Translations under genes and position numbers: made by a program | Notes under the pieces: generated by a model | The model's database searches: none | Told to the model about the DNA's origin: nothing | What the model saw: only the letters and a program-made list of their open reading frames with translations | Shown here: piece after piece, positions 8,511-15,912 of the stretch | How the letters are laid out: every line of letters begins with the position of its first letter | Numbering within the stretch: position 1 is the first letter of the stretch | Origin: CAYJBH01 sp964371365 | Lineage (GTDB): Bacteria; Bacillota; Clostridia; Oscillospirales; Ruminococcaceae | Direction: 5' to 3' | Length of the DNA stretch: 24,962 bases | NCBI GenBank assembly: GCA_964371365.1 | Contig: CAYJMO010000024.1 | Location: forward strand, 1 to 24,962

Positions 8511-8590
8511 TGTAGGGGAGGGGCTCTGCTCCTCCCGCATAACGGTTATCGGTACATTTAGGTCGGGAGGAGTAGAACCCCTCCCCTACA
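8511..8590. repeat. 80-bp imperfect inverted repeat between nfeD and the SPFH gene
   Basis: Two 27-nt arms (8511-8537 and 8564-8590) are inverted copies differing at two positions, around a 26-nt centre. Each arm begins TGTAGGGGAGGGG and ends CTCCTCCCG. Transcribed from either strand it would fold into a long GC-rich hairpin with one G-U pair and one mismatch. No T-run follows on either strand, so it is not a simple terminator. Its form is that of a dispersed palindromic or MITE-like intergenic element of the kind often seen in clostridial genomes. Confidence 0.8.
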
Positions 8591-8625
8591 ACTCATCCGG
8601 AGGTTTTTAATAAAAAAGGCGAAGC

Positions 8626-9057
8626 CTATTCACTCTTCACTATCAGCGTTGCTCCCTCAATCTGCTCCACGATGCATACATCGTCCACCGCAAATTCTTT
8701 ATCGGATGTTGCAGACCAACTTTGACCGTCTACATATACTCTTCCCTTTTTATTCTCTTTTATCGCCTCGGTCACAACCGCTTTGCGCCCGATCAGGCGG
8801 TCGGTGTTGGTCGGGGGGGCATTTTTTTTGTTGGGCATATACTTTTTGGCGAGCGGTCTTGTCACCAGTAACATCAAAAGGCTCACCACCAAAAACACGA
8901 CAACCTGAACTAAATACTGCTCCGGGAAGATAAGTGAGGCCAAAAACGCCGCCGCCGCACCTATTGCAAACCATATACTGACCAGCGCCGCTGTAAACGC
9001 CTCAAACCCGAACAGCACCAATGTAAACACTAACCATATTATAGAACTCACCGGCAT
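8626..9057 (-). CDS. NfeD-family membrane protein (short form)
   Basis: A 143-residue protein with hydrophobic helices in the first 70 residues (IIWLVFTLVLFGFEAFTAAL, LVQVVVFLVVSLLMLLVTRP). A C-terminal small beta-barrel (OB-fold) domain begins at LIGRKAVVTEAI and contains GRVYVDGQSWSATSD. This is the classic short NfeD (NfeD1b/YbbK-partner type) lacking the ClpP-like protease domain. NfeD proteins act with SPFH partners in membrane organisation, and the downstream gene is such a partner. A near-perfect TAAGGAGGT ribosome site precedes the ATG. The gap after the GH13 gene is 19 nt, so it is probably co-transcribed with the glycogen genes. Confidence 0.92.
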   Translation of the reverse strand: MPVSSIIWLVFTLVLFGFEAFTAALVSIWFAIGAAAAFLASLIFPEQYLVQVVVFLVVSLLMLLVTRPLAKKYMPNKKNAPPTNTDRLIGRKAVVTEAIKENKKGRVYVDGQSWSATSDKEFAVDDVCIVEQIEGATLIVKSE

Positions 9058-9076
9058 ATAACCTCCTTATAATAAC

Positions 9077-10882
9077 CTAAACAACTATGTAATCATAACC
9101 TTTAACGTCGTATGTTTTGCCCTTGTATGTAAAATTTTTCAGCTTGGACGAACGATTTATCATTATGACAACCTCCTCCTTGCCCTCATGTCTGCGGTAG
9201 ACCAAAAAGCCGAGTGACGAGTGCAAAACCTCCATACCGCCAAAACGAAAGACCTTGTTGTCCTTTCTAAGCTTTGAGAGAATTGTTATCTCGTCGCGTA
9301 GGGTGTTGTCGGTCGCGAGCCAATCGTAATACCCTCGATTAAACGGATCTTTATAACCCTGCATGTAGACCTCGTCGCCGTAGTAGACACTCGGCACTCC
9401 GGGCAGTGTGAACAGCATTGCGTAGGCAAGCCGGATCAGCCTCTTTCCAAAGGCGAGTCGCTCTCCGGTTATCACCCTTCCGCTTTGCCAATATCGGTCA
9501 TGGTCCGCTAAGGGATCACCGGCAATCTCGGTCAGGGCGCGCACCGTGTCATGGGTGGATAAAAAATTCATCGCCGACGCCATCGCCTTGTTAGGATAGT
9601 TTTCCACGATCTGCATTATTCTATCCATCGGTCCCTGTGCTTCACCGCTCTTGATAAACTCTATCACCGCCTCTTTAAAGGGGTAGTTCATGACGCTGTC
9701 GAGGTGGTCGCCGTGAAGATAACGACGGCGATAGTCATAGCTCACCTTGGTGGTCGCATCCTCCCAGACCTCGCCGACGAGGTAGCAGTCCTTGCCGTGG
9801 GATTTGACCGCCCTGCGTATGTCGCTGATAAAGTCGTCCGGCAACTCGTCCGCCACGTCGAGGCGAAAGCCGGCGGCACCGAGCGAAAGCCAATGGTCGA
9901 TGACACCACCCTTACCGCAGATAAAGTCACGGTAATAGGGATTGGATTCGTTGACCTCCGGCAGGGTGGAAAAACCCCACCAACAACGGTATCCGAAAGG
10001 ATAGTCGGGATGGAAGATGTACCAACTGCGGTAGGGGCTGGCTATGCTGTGATAAGCACCGCCCTGCCCATATCGCGCATTTTTATCAAAATAGATGCTG
10101 TCGTCACCGGTGTGACTAAACACCGCGTCTAAAATTATATGTATCCCATGCCGCTTTGCGTCGGCGCACAGCTCACTGAACTCCTCGTTTGTGCCGAGCA
10201 TGGGGTCGGCGGTCATGTAGTCGGCGGTGTTATAGCGGTGGTTGGAGTGTGCCTCGAAGATCGGATTGAGGTATATGCAGGTCACACCGAGACCCTCAAG
10301 GTAGGGCAATTTTTGACGTATTCCCTCAAAGTCGCCGCCAAAATAGTCCTGATTAAGGTGTCCCTCCGGTATTTCGTTAGCCCAAAAATAAGGCTCACCG
10401 TCCTTGTTCGGGCGGATAATTCGATCCGGGAACGGCATCTCCTTATCCGGCACAGCGTCATAAAATCGATCGGGGAAAATCTGATACATCGTCCCACCGA
10501 CCAGCCAATCCGGCACTTCATACTGTTTTTGATGAACAAAAAGTTTGAACCATTCGCCGTCGCCCTGTGAGATATAGCCGTTGCCGAACTTAGTGCGATA
10601 GATCTTCTGCCAATCTTTATACAGGTCGAACCAATAAAAATGCAGTCCTACCCGAGCGGTCTTGACCTCAACACTAAACAGTATGCGTTCATTCTTCTCG
10701 CCCGCATTTTTCATCTTATACTCTTTAGGGTTCTCGCCGTCAAAGGCAAGGAACAACCGCGGGCACTCGATGCCCATTTCGGCCGGTATATGCAGAGTAA
10801 ACTTAACCTTCGTGCCGACCGAGACCGCACCAAAAGGTTTTTTATACTCCACGTTTGTACTACAATAGATAGGGTAATCCAT
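9077..10882 (-). CDS. GH13 alpha-glucan hydrolase (cyclomaltodextrinase/neopullulanase-like)
   Basis: A 601-residue protein with an N-terminal carbohydrate-module-like beta region (residues 1-115), then a GH13 catalytic barrel. Active-site regions: Asp252-His257 (DAVFSH, region I), nucleophile Asp342 (GFRLDVADE), acid/base Glu371 (VGEVWED) and transition-state Asp445 (LSTHDTVR). The MYQIFPDRFY opening and PGVPSVYYGDE are typical of the GH13_20-type maltogenic amylase/neopullulanase/cyclomaltodextrinase group. No signal peptide, so it is intracellular. Lying 25 nt downstream of glycogen phosphorylase, it probably cleaves branched or imported maltodextrins. AGGGAGAG precedes the ATG. The precise bond preference (alpha-1,4 or alpha-1,6) cannot be decided here. 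Confidence 0.93.
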   Translation of the reverse strand: MDYPIYCSTNVEYKKPFGAVSVGTKVKFTLHIPAEMGIECPRLFLAFDGENPKEYKMKNAGEKNERILFSVEVKTARVGLHFYWFDLYKDWQKIYRTKFGNGYISQGDGEWFKLFVHQKQYEVPDWLVGGTMYQIFPDRFYDAVPDKEMPFPDRIIRPNKDGEPYFWANEIPEGHLNQDYFGGDFEGIRQKLPYLEGLGVTCIYLNPIFEAHSNHRYNTADYMTADPMLGTNEEFSELCADAKRHGIHIILDAVFSHTGDDSIYFDKNARYGQGGAYHSIASPYRSWYIFHPDYPFGYRCWWGFSTLPEVNESNPYYRDFICGKGGVIDHWLSLGAAGFRLDVADELPDDFISDIRRAVKSHGKDCYLVGEVWEDATTKVSYDYRRRYLHGDHLDSVMNYPFKEAVIEFIKSGEAQGPMDRIMQIVENYPNKAMASAMNFLSTHDTVRALTEIAGDPLADHDRYWQSGRVITGERLAFGKRLIRLAYAMLFTLPGVPSVYYGDEVYMQGYKDPFNRGYYDWLATDNTLRDEITILSKLRKDNKVFRFGGMEVLHSSLGFLVYRRHEGKEEVVIMINRSSKLKNFTYKGKTYDVKGYDYIVV

Positions 10883-10907
10883 GGTGTGACTCTCCCTTCG
10901 TTTTAAA

Positions 10908-13325
10908 TTAACGTCCCACCGGTTTCATGTTCCATATGTCTCTTGCATAGTCTAAAACCGAGCGGTCAGCGGAGAATATGCCGGCGTTTGCTATATTCAT
11001 CAGGCTCATCTTATTGAAACGATTTTTGTCGCTGTAAATCTCGCTAACAAGGTTTTGAGCCCTGCGGTAGTCCGCAAAATCCGCCATAACCATATAGCTG
11101 TCATGGTGACGCAGGTTGCCGACAATATCCTCAAACGAGTTGCCGTTTATACCGTGTTCTATTAATTTAAGCACCTCCAAGGCAATCGGGTCGGCATCGA
11201 TATAGGGCGCGGGATGGTAACCGGCGCGTGCAAGCTGTCCCACCTCATGTGTCAACATGCCAAAACCGACGAAGTTATCCTCTCCGACCGCCTCGGCAAT
11301 CTCAACATTTGCACCGTCCAGAGTTCCAAGGGTCACCGCGCCGGACAGCATGAACTTCATGTTACCCGTGCCGGACGCCTCGGTGCCTGCGAGTGAAATC
11401 TGTTCACTTATCTCGGACGCCGGCATAAGTCGCTCACTGGTGGTGACGTTATAATCCTCTAAATAGACGATACGAATTAAATCCTTGACCATCGGGTCCT
11501 TTTTAAGCATCTCTCCGATGTTGACTATCAGGCGGATAATCTGTTTTGCAAGATAGTAGCCCGGCGCCGCCTTTGCACCGAAAATGTAGGTGCGCGGAAC
11601 GAAGTCTTTCGCCTTTATCCTACCGTTTTTAAGGTCAAGATACTGTGCTAAGATATTAATTGCATTGAGATGTTGCCGCTTATACTCATGCAGTCGCTTG
11701 ACCTGGCAGTCAAAGATGGACGCAGGGTCGACAACGATATCATATCGATCGGCAATATGGTCTGCAAAAAGCTTTTTGTTCTGGAGTTTGACCTCACCTA
11801 AGCGACCCAGCACAGATTTGTCGTCGCAAAAACGCTCAAACTTTTTCAGCTCGGCGGCGTTGTGGGTGAACTCCCCTCCGATGGTGTCGCGCAGAAGATC
11901 TGTAAGCCCCTCGTTACTCTGGAGCAGCCAACGACGATATGCGATACCGTTGGTGACGTTTTTGAATTTTTTGGGGAAGAGCTGGTAGTAGTCCCTAAAC
12001 ACACTTTCCTTAATAATGTCGGAGTGCAGTTTTGATACACCGTTGATGGAGTGAGCGACAAAACAGCAGATGTTCGCCATGCGTATCTCGCCGTTATTGA
12101 TAAGCGACATGCCCTCCATCTTGCCATAGTCGTTCGGGAAGGTCTCACCTATAACAAGGCGGGCACGGCGATCCATCTCGCAGATAATCTGATAGATTCT
12201 CGGCAAGGTTTTGCGGAACATATCCTCATTCCATCGCTCCAGTGCCTCACTCATGACGGTGTGATTGGTGTAGGCAAAGGTACGCTCACACAGTGAAAAC
12301 GCCGACTCCCAGTCAAATCCGCAGTCGTCCAACAGCAGACGCATAAGCTCCGGTATCGCAAGGGTAGGGTGGGTATCATTTATGTGGATAGCGACCTTGT
12401 CCGGCAGATTGTCGATGGAACCGTACTGTTCAAGATGGCGACCCATAATATCCGCAACCGATGCGGCGGACAGGAAATACTGCTGCTGTAGTCGCAGAAT
12501 CTTGCCCTCTATATGGTTGTCGTTCGGGTAGAGAACTTTAGATATAAGCTCGGCGGTATGATTTTGTTGCAGGACGTTTGAGTAGTTGCCGCTGTTAAAG
12601 CTGTCCATGTCAAAGTTTGGCGATTTTGCCGCCCAAAGGCGCAACTGACTAACACCGTCCCCCTCATAACCGCTGACATACATGTCGGACGGCACGGCGA
12701 GCACAGGGGTGTAGTTTTTATGTTTAACCTCGTGGTAGCTGCCGTCCCACTCCTCCTGTATTTCGCCGCCAAAGCGAATTTCTTTCGCCTGCTCCGGGTG
12801 GGATTTAAGCCAGACGGTGCCGCCGGGCAGCCAGTTGTCGGTCTGCTCACGTTGCCAACCGTCCACTATTTTTTGTTTAAACATACCGAATTCATACAGG
12901 ATTGAGTATCCTGTCGCCGGCAGACATTCCATCGCAAGGGCATCGAGATAACATGCGGCAAGTCGACCGAGCCCCCCATTGCCAAGACCTGCGTCCGGCT
13001 CTCTATCGTAGATATTCTCTATGTCTACATCATATTTTTCCAGCACTTCTTTTGCCTGCTTGTCGATACCGAGGCTGAAAAGACTGTTTTTAAGACTGCG
13101 CCCCATCAAAAACTCCATTGATAGGTAGTAGACCTGTTTTTTATTCTCCCCATAGGTTTTGGAGATAAACTTTTTGTGCTTGTCGCTCATAATCTGACGG
13201 CTAAGACTCGCAAATGCGCGGTATATTGTATCCTCCGAGGCGGTATCGGGTGATTGAGAATAGTTGCGGGTCAAAGTCTCGACAAACATGTTATCGATCT
13301 GTTCTATCGTATACCTGTCGGTCAC
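10908..13325 (-). CDS. glgP: Glycogen/maltodextrin phosphorylase
   Basis: Releases glucose-1-phosphate from alpha-1,4-glucan ends using phosphate and pyridoxal phosphate (GT35). The protein shows YYLSMEFLMGRSLKNSLFSL, PDAGLGNGGLGRLAACYLD, HINDTHPTLAIPELMR and HEYKRQHLNAINI. It also shows EASGTGNMKFMLSGAVTLGT, where Lys657 is the PLP-binding lysine. The open frame starts at 13367, but AGAAAGAGG lies 6 nt before the GTG at 13325. Starting there gives VTDRYTIEQ and 805 aa, normal for the family, and removes 14 residues unlike it. A good promoter lies at 13381-13409. First gene of a glycogen-use unit followed by the GH13 enzyme. Confidence 0.97.
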   Translation of the reverse strand: MTDRYTIEQIDNMFVETLTRNYSQSPDTASEDTIYRAFASLSRQIMSDKHKKFISKTYGENKKQVYYLSMEFLMGRSLKNSLFSLGIDKQAKEVLEKYDVDIENIYDREPDAGLGNGGLGRLAACYLDALAMECLPATGYSILYEFGMFKQKIVDGWQREQTDNWLPGGTVWLKSHPEQAKEIRFGGEIQEEWDGSYHEVKHKNYTPVLAVPSDMYVSGYEGDGVSQLRLWAAKSPNFDMDSFNSGNYSNVLQQNHTAELISKVLYPNDNHIEGKILRLQQQYFLSAASVADIMGRHLEQYGSIDNLPDKVAIHINDTHPTLAIPELMRLLLDDCGFDWESAFSLCERTFAYTNHTVMSEALERWNEDMFRKTLPRIYQIICEMDRRARLVIGETFPNDYGKMEGMSLINNGEIRMANICCFVAHSINGVSKLHSDIIKESVFRDYYQLFPKKFKNVTNGIAYRRWLLQSNEGLTDLLRDTIGGEFTHNAAELKKFERFCDDKSVLGRLGEVKLQNKKLFADHIADRYDIVVDPASIFDCQVKRLHEYKRQHLNAINILAQYLDLKNGRIKAKDFVPRTYIFGAKAAPGYYLAKQIIRLIVNIGEMLKKDPMVKDLIRIVYLEDYNVTTSERLMPASEISEQISLAGTEASGTGNMKFMLSGAVTLGTLDGANVEIAEAVGEDNFVGFGMLTHEVGQLARAGYHPAPYIDADPIALEVLKLIEHGINGNSFEDIVGNLRHHDSYMVMADFADYRRAQNLVSEIYSDKNRFNKMSLMNIANAGIFSADRSVLDYARDIWNMKPVGR

Positions 13326-13380
13326 TGTGTACCTCTTTCTTAATATAAACAAACTAATAGACGGCATTATCCTTAGTCTA

Positions 13381-13409
13381 ATTATATATAATTATTTTAA
13401 AAAATACAA
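13381..13409 (-). promoter_or_regulatory. Promoter of glgP
   Basis: Minus strand: TTGTAT (13409-13404), a 17-nt spacer and a perfect TATAAT (13386-13381), in an AT-rich stretch between the hairpin at 13463-13499 and the GTG start of glgP at 13325. Confidence 0.7.
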
Positions 13410-13458
13410 TAGCGATTTCATTTTTCGGCATTTTCACATATAAATTTATCTCTTTTAA

Positions 13459-13499
13459 AAGCATATGAAGGGGAGGAACCGCGTCCCTCCCCTTCATAT
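13459..13499 (-). terminator. GC-rich hairpin terminator after the Nudix gene
   Basis: A perfect 14-bp inverted repeat (13463-13476 and 13486-13499, arms reading ATATGAAGGGGAGG and its complement) with a 9-nt loop, starting 10 nt after the Nudix stop. On the minus strand it is followed by GCTTTT, a short T-run. It separates the corC-like/Nudix unit from the glgP promoter. The arms share GGGGAGG/CCTCCCC with the 8511-8590 repeat. Confidence 0.6.
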
Positions 13500-13509
13500 T
13501 GTCAAAAAA

Positions 13510-14040
13510 TCACCCTCGCGCCAACTTCTCATTTAAAGCAAGGATTGCAAAGACCGTCTTGCCGTCCTTTATCTCTCCCGACAACACCGCGTCCACCGCC
13601 TTTTTCAATGGCATAGTAAAGACCGAAAGGTGCTCATCCTCATCGAGATTTTGCTGAGCCTCGCTGATATCGCACGCCGAGTAGATGTGTATAACCTCGT
13701 CGCAGTACCCACAGGTCGGAATGATACTGCCGAGATGCGACATCGTTCGCGCGGTTATTCCCGCCTCCTCTGTCAGCTCGCGTGCCGCCGTAACCATCGG
13801 GTCCTCGCCCGGTTCTAACTTGCCTGCCGGAATTTCAATAAGCTCCTCGCCCACCGCATACCGAAACTGTCGCACAAGATAAATGTCGCCCTTTTCATCC
13901 AACGCAATGACACCGGCGCCGCCGTTATGGCGCACCACATCGCGGTTTGCCTCGTTGCCCGCCTCGGTCAAGACACGGTCGAGATAGACCCTTACAACAC
14001 CTCCGTCATACCTCAGCTCGGAGGTTATCTTTTTCTCCAT
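13510..14040 (-). CDS. Nudix hydrolase, ADP-ribose pyrophosphatase-like
   Basis: A 176-residue protein with a perfect Nudix box at residues 73-95: Gly73, Glu79, Arg87-Glu88-Leu89, Glu91-Glu92, Gly94 (GKLEPGEDPMVTAARELTEE, then AGI). Upstream are RDVVRHNGGAGVIALDE and YLVRQFRYAVGEELIEIPAG, characteristic of ADP-ribose pyrophosphatases (NudF/YqkG type), which split ADP-ribose to AMP and ribose-5-phosphate. Cytoplasmic, Mg2+-dependent by family. AAAGGGG precedes the ATG. The gene is 23 nt downstream of the CBS-domain gene and probably shares its transcript. Confidence 0.92.
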   Translation of the reverse strand: MEKKITSELRYDGGVVRVYLDRVLTEAGNEANRDVVRHNGGAGVIALDEKGDIYLVRQFRYAVGEELIEIPAGKLEPGEDPMVTAARELTEEAGITARTMSHLGSIIPTCGYCDEVIHIYSACDISEAQQNLDEDEHLSVFTMPLKKAVDAVLSGEIKDGKTVFAILALNEKLARG

Positions 14041-14063
14041 CGTTTTATGCCCCTTTCAGCGGT

Positions 14064-14969
14064 CTATTCCTCGGTATTATTATCCGGTATCACAAAGCAA
14101 AACACCTTTTCAATTCGACGCTCACTGGTCTGTTTTACGGTGAAACTGATGCCACCATACTCCAACACCACCTGCTCGTCCTTGGTTGGTATGTGCCCGA
14201 TCTTTGCGATGATAAATCCGGAAACGGTGTCAAAGTCCGCCTCCTCTTCGCCGATATCCTCCGGCTCGTCCATATCAAAATATGTGAAAAGCTCATCCAT
14301 CGAGACACCGCCGTCGCAGATAACACCGCCGTCTGTCCGTAAAAAATCCTCCTCCGAGTCGTCATATTCGTCCCAGATACTGCCCACAATCTGCTCTAAT
14401 ATATCCTCCATGGTCACAAGTCCCGACGTGCCGCCGTACTCGTCCACGATGATTGCCACATGGGTATGTTTTTCACGTAACTCTATGAGCAACTGACGTG
14501 CCTTGCAACTCTCCGGCACAAAGATGGGTTGTCGCATAACCTCCCCCACCGGCCGCTCGATTCCCTCGTTACGTATAAAGCCGGACAGCATGTCCTTAAT
14601 ATAAAGTATACCGACGATGTTATCCAGCGTCTTGGAGTAGACCGGCAACCTCGAAAACCCCTCCGACAGCGACAGCTCCATCGCATGCTGTATGCTCTCG
14701 TTAACCTCCACCGCCGCAATCTCGGTACGGTGGGTCATTATCTGGATGGCGGTCACGTCGGACAGCTCTAAGATATTGTCTATCATCTCGCTCTGTTCGG
14801 CGTCGATAACATCATTTTCCCCTGCGTCCTGCACCATCTGCTTTACCACATCTTCGGTCAATGCACGATTCTTTTTAATAAATATGTACCAGAGTACAAA
14901 AATTATAAGACACGAAAAAAAAGCCGCAGCAAAGCCGGCGGCAAACAACATAATACTATCGGGATCCAT
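14064..14969 (-). CDS. CBS-pair/CorC_HlyC-domain membrane protein (TlyC-like)
   Basis: A 301-residue protein with a single N-terminal membrane helix (about residues 7-29, MLFAAGFAAAFFSCLIIFVL). A linker contains DAEQSEMIDNILELSDVTAI, followed by a CBS pair (IMTHRTEIAAVEV to DEYGGTSGLVTMEDILEQIV) and a C-terminal transporter-associated (CorC_HlyC) domain (DFDTVSGFIIAKIGHIPTKD). This matches the cytoplasmic half of the CNNM/CorB family implicated in Mg2+ homeostasis. The multi-helix DUF21 membrane domain is absent and replaced by one helix, as in TlyC/CorC forms. The ligand is unknown; CBS pairs usually bind adenine nucleotides. AGGAG lies about 8 nt before the ATG. Named 'hemolysin' in older annotation, with little support. 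Confidence 0.9.
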   Translation of the reverse strand: MDPDSIMLFAAGFAAAFFSCLIIFVLWYIFIKKNRALTEDVVKQMVQDAGENDVIDAEQSEMIDNILELSDVTAIQIMTHRTEIAAVEVNESIQHAMELSLSEGFSRLPVYSKTLDNIVGILYIKDMLSGFIRNEGIERPVGEVMRQPIFVPESCKARQLLIELREKHTHVAIIVDEYGGTSGLVTMEDILEQIVGSIWDEYDDSEEDFLRTDGGVICDGGVSMDELFTYFDMDEPEDIGEEEADFDTVSGFIIAKIGHIPTKDEQVVLEYGGISFTVKQTSERRIEKVFCFVIPDNNTEE

Positions 14970-15038
14970 TCGGTTCTCCTATGTGATGATACGTCAGGCG
15001 GCAGGTATAAACCTATGAATGCCCCCTTTACAATATCT

Positions 15039-15066
15039 ATTATACAGCTATCTGCGTATATGTAAA
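15039..15066 (-). promoter_or_regulatory. Promoter of the CBS-protein/Nudix unit
   Basis: Minus strand: TTTACA (15066-15061), a 16-nt spacer and a perfect TATAAT (15044-15039), about 70 nt upstream of the ATG at 14969. Confidence 0.55.
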
Positions 15067-15220
15067 GCAAATATGTCAATTTCTACATTTTGCACAAAAA
15101 ACACAGTTGTTTTCAACAAAATGTCTAAAATAATCAGTAGCATCTCCCTCTTAAATGATATATAATGTTGATAGAATGCTTTATGAAACAAATTTTGATA
15201 GAACAATAGTTAAAAACAGA

Positions 15221-15249
15221 TTGACACCCGCAAAAAAATGTGGTATAGT
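15221..15249 (+). promoter_or_regulatory. Strong promoter of rpmG-secE-nusG-ribosomal operon
   Basis: A perfect TTGACA (15221-15226), 17-nt spacer and TATAGT (15244-15249). It is the best promoter in the window and suits highly expressed translation genes. Transcription from about 15256 gives a leader of about 125 nt before rpmG. Confidence 0.8.
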
Positions 15250-15274
15250 TACTTTACCTCTCTTTTTGCGGGTG
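15225..15274. promoter_or_regulatory. 12-bp inverted repeat straddling the rpmG promoter
   Basis: CACCCGCAAAAA (15225-15236) and its exact complement TTTTTGCGGGTG (15263-15274) lie either side of the -10 box and start point, 26 nt apart. The left arm begins inside the -35 hexamer. Seven Ts follow (15276-15282). As DNA this could be an operator; in a transcript from further upstream it would form a terminator hairpin. Either role is inference. Confidence 0.5.
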
Positions 15275-15331
15275 GTTTTTTTGGTTGCGCCAAAAACGAC
15301 CATTTAGTCAAAATGACGAGAGGGAGGAGAG

Positions 15332-15353
15332 GTGACGTCCGTCGGACGGTCAC
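15332..15353 (+). promoter_or_regulatory. Stem-loop in the rpmG leader
   Basis: GTGAC-GTCC, a 3-nt loop, then GGAC, one bulged G and GTCAC: a 9-bp GC-rich hairpin ending 27 nt before the rpmG ATG. No T-run follows. Possible leader control element; seen as symmetry only. Confidence 0.4.
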
Positions 15354-15380
15354 ATAAACCGCTATTATAAAGGAGAAAGA

Positions 15381-15530
15381 ATGAGAGTTAAGATTACCCT
15401 GGCTTGCACCGAGTGTAAGCAGCGCAACTACAACAGCATGAAAAACAAAAAAAATACCCCGGACAGACTGGAGCAAAAAAAGCATTGCCGCTTTTGTAAA
15501 AAGCATACGGTTCATCGGGAGACTAAATAG
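15381..15530 (+). CDS. rpmG: Ribosomal protein L33
   Basis: A 49-residue protein (begins MRVKITLACTECKQRNYN, ends KKHTVHRETK) matching bacterial L33 of the large ribosomal subunit. It has four cysteines in two CxxC pairs (Cys9/Cys12 and Cys36/Cys39), so it is the zinc-binding C+ form. AAGGAGAAAG precedes the ATG. Position directly before secE-nusG is the normal arrangement in Bacillota. The tRNA-Trp gene sometimes found between rpmG and secE is absent; the 47-nt gap holds a hairpin instead. Confidence 0.96.
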   Translation: MRVKITLACTECKQRNYNSMKNKKNTPDRLEQKKHCRFCKKHTVHRETK

Positions 15531-15531
15531 C

Positions 15532-15555
15532 ACAAACTGAATTCATTCAGTTTGT
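15532..15555 (+). promoter_or_regulatory. Perfect stem-loop between rpmG and secE
   Basis: Arms ACAAACTGAAT (15532-15542) and ATTCAGTTTGT (15545-15555) are exact complements, so about 10 bp pair around a tight loop immediately after the rpmG stop. It is followed by the secE ribosome site AGGAAAGG and not by Ts, so it is more likely an mRNA processing or stability element than a terminator. Confidence 0.5.
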
Positions 15556-15577
15556 AGGAAAGGATTGGCAACTAATA

Positions 15578-15826
15578 ATGAGCGAAAAACAAGCAGTTAA
15601 AAAACCCGGTTTTTTTGCAGGTGCCAAGGCATTTTTTAAAAGAATCGGCAAATTTTTCACCGATGTGAAGAGCGAACTCAAAAAGGTGGTTTGGCCCACG
15701 CGCAAGCAGGTCGTTAAGAACAGCGCCATCGTTCTCAGTGTCGTGGTTATTGTCGGGGCATTTCTTTTCGGAATAGACTCGGTCATGCGCCTTTTACTCG
15801 ACCTTGCACTGTCCGGCAACGCATAG
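15578..15826 (+). CDS. secE: Preprotein translocase subunit SecE
   Basis: An 82-residue protein with a basic amphipathic N-terminal part (FFKRIGKFFTDVKSELKKVV), the invariant VVWPTRKQVVKNS motif near residue 37, and a single transmembrane helix (about residues 49-70). This is the short single-span SecE of Gram-positive bacteria, which clamps SecY in the translocon. AGGAAAGG lies about 15 nt upstream of the ATG. The gene sits in the conserved rpmG-secE-nusG order. Confidence 0.96.
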   Translation: MSEKQAVKKPGFFAGAKAFFKRIGKFFTDVKSELKKVVWPTRKQVVKNSAIVLSVVVIVGAFLFGIDSVMRLLLDLALSGNA

Positions 15827-15912
15827 CACCGAGGATACAATCTAAACAAGCATCTGCACTATACAATATATAAAGCAGATCTGCTAACTTTTGAGAAAGG
15901 GATTATTCACCA

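Noticed and set aside
10139..10570. Plus-strand 143-aa frame inside the GH13 gene, and similar long antisense frames in glgP, rplA and the propeller gene
   Set aside because: They are mirror frames of strongly coding genes with no initiation signals or recognisable domains.
15067..15220. Intergenic stretch checked for a small RNA or tRNA
   Set aside because: It is AT-rich with only short hairpins such as GTTG-TTTT-CAAC; no cloverleaf, promoter-terminator pair or conserved RNA was recognisable.
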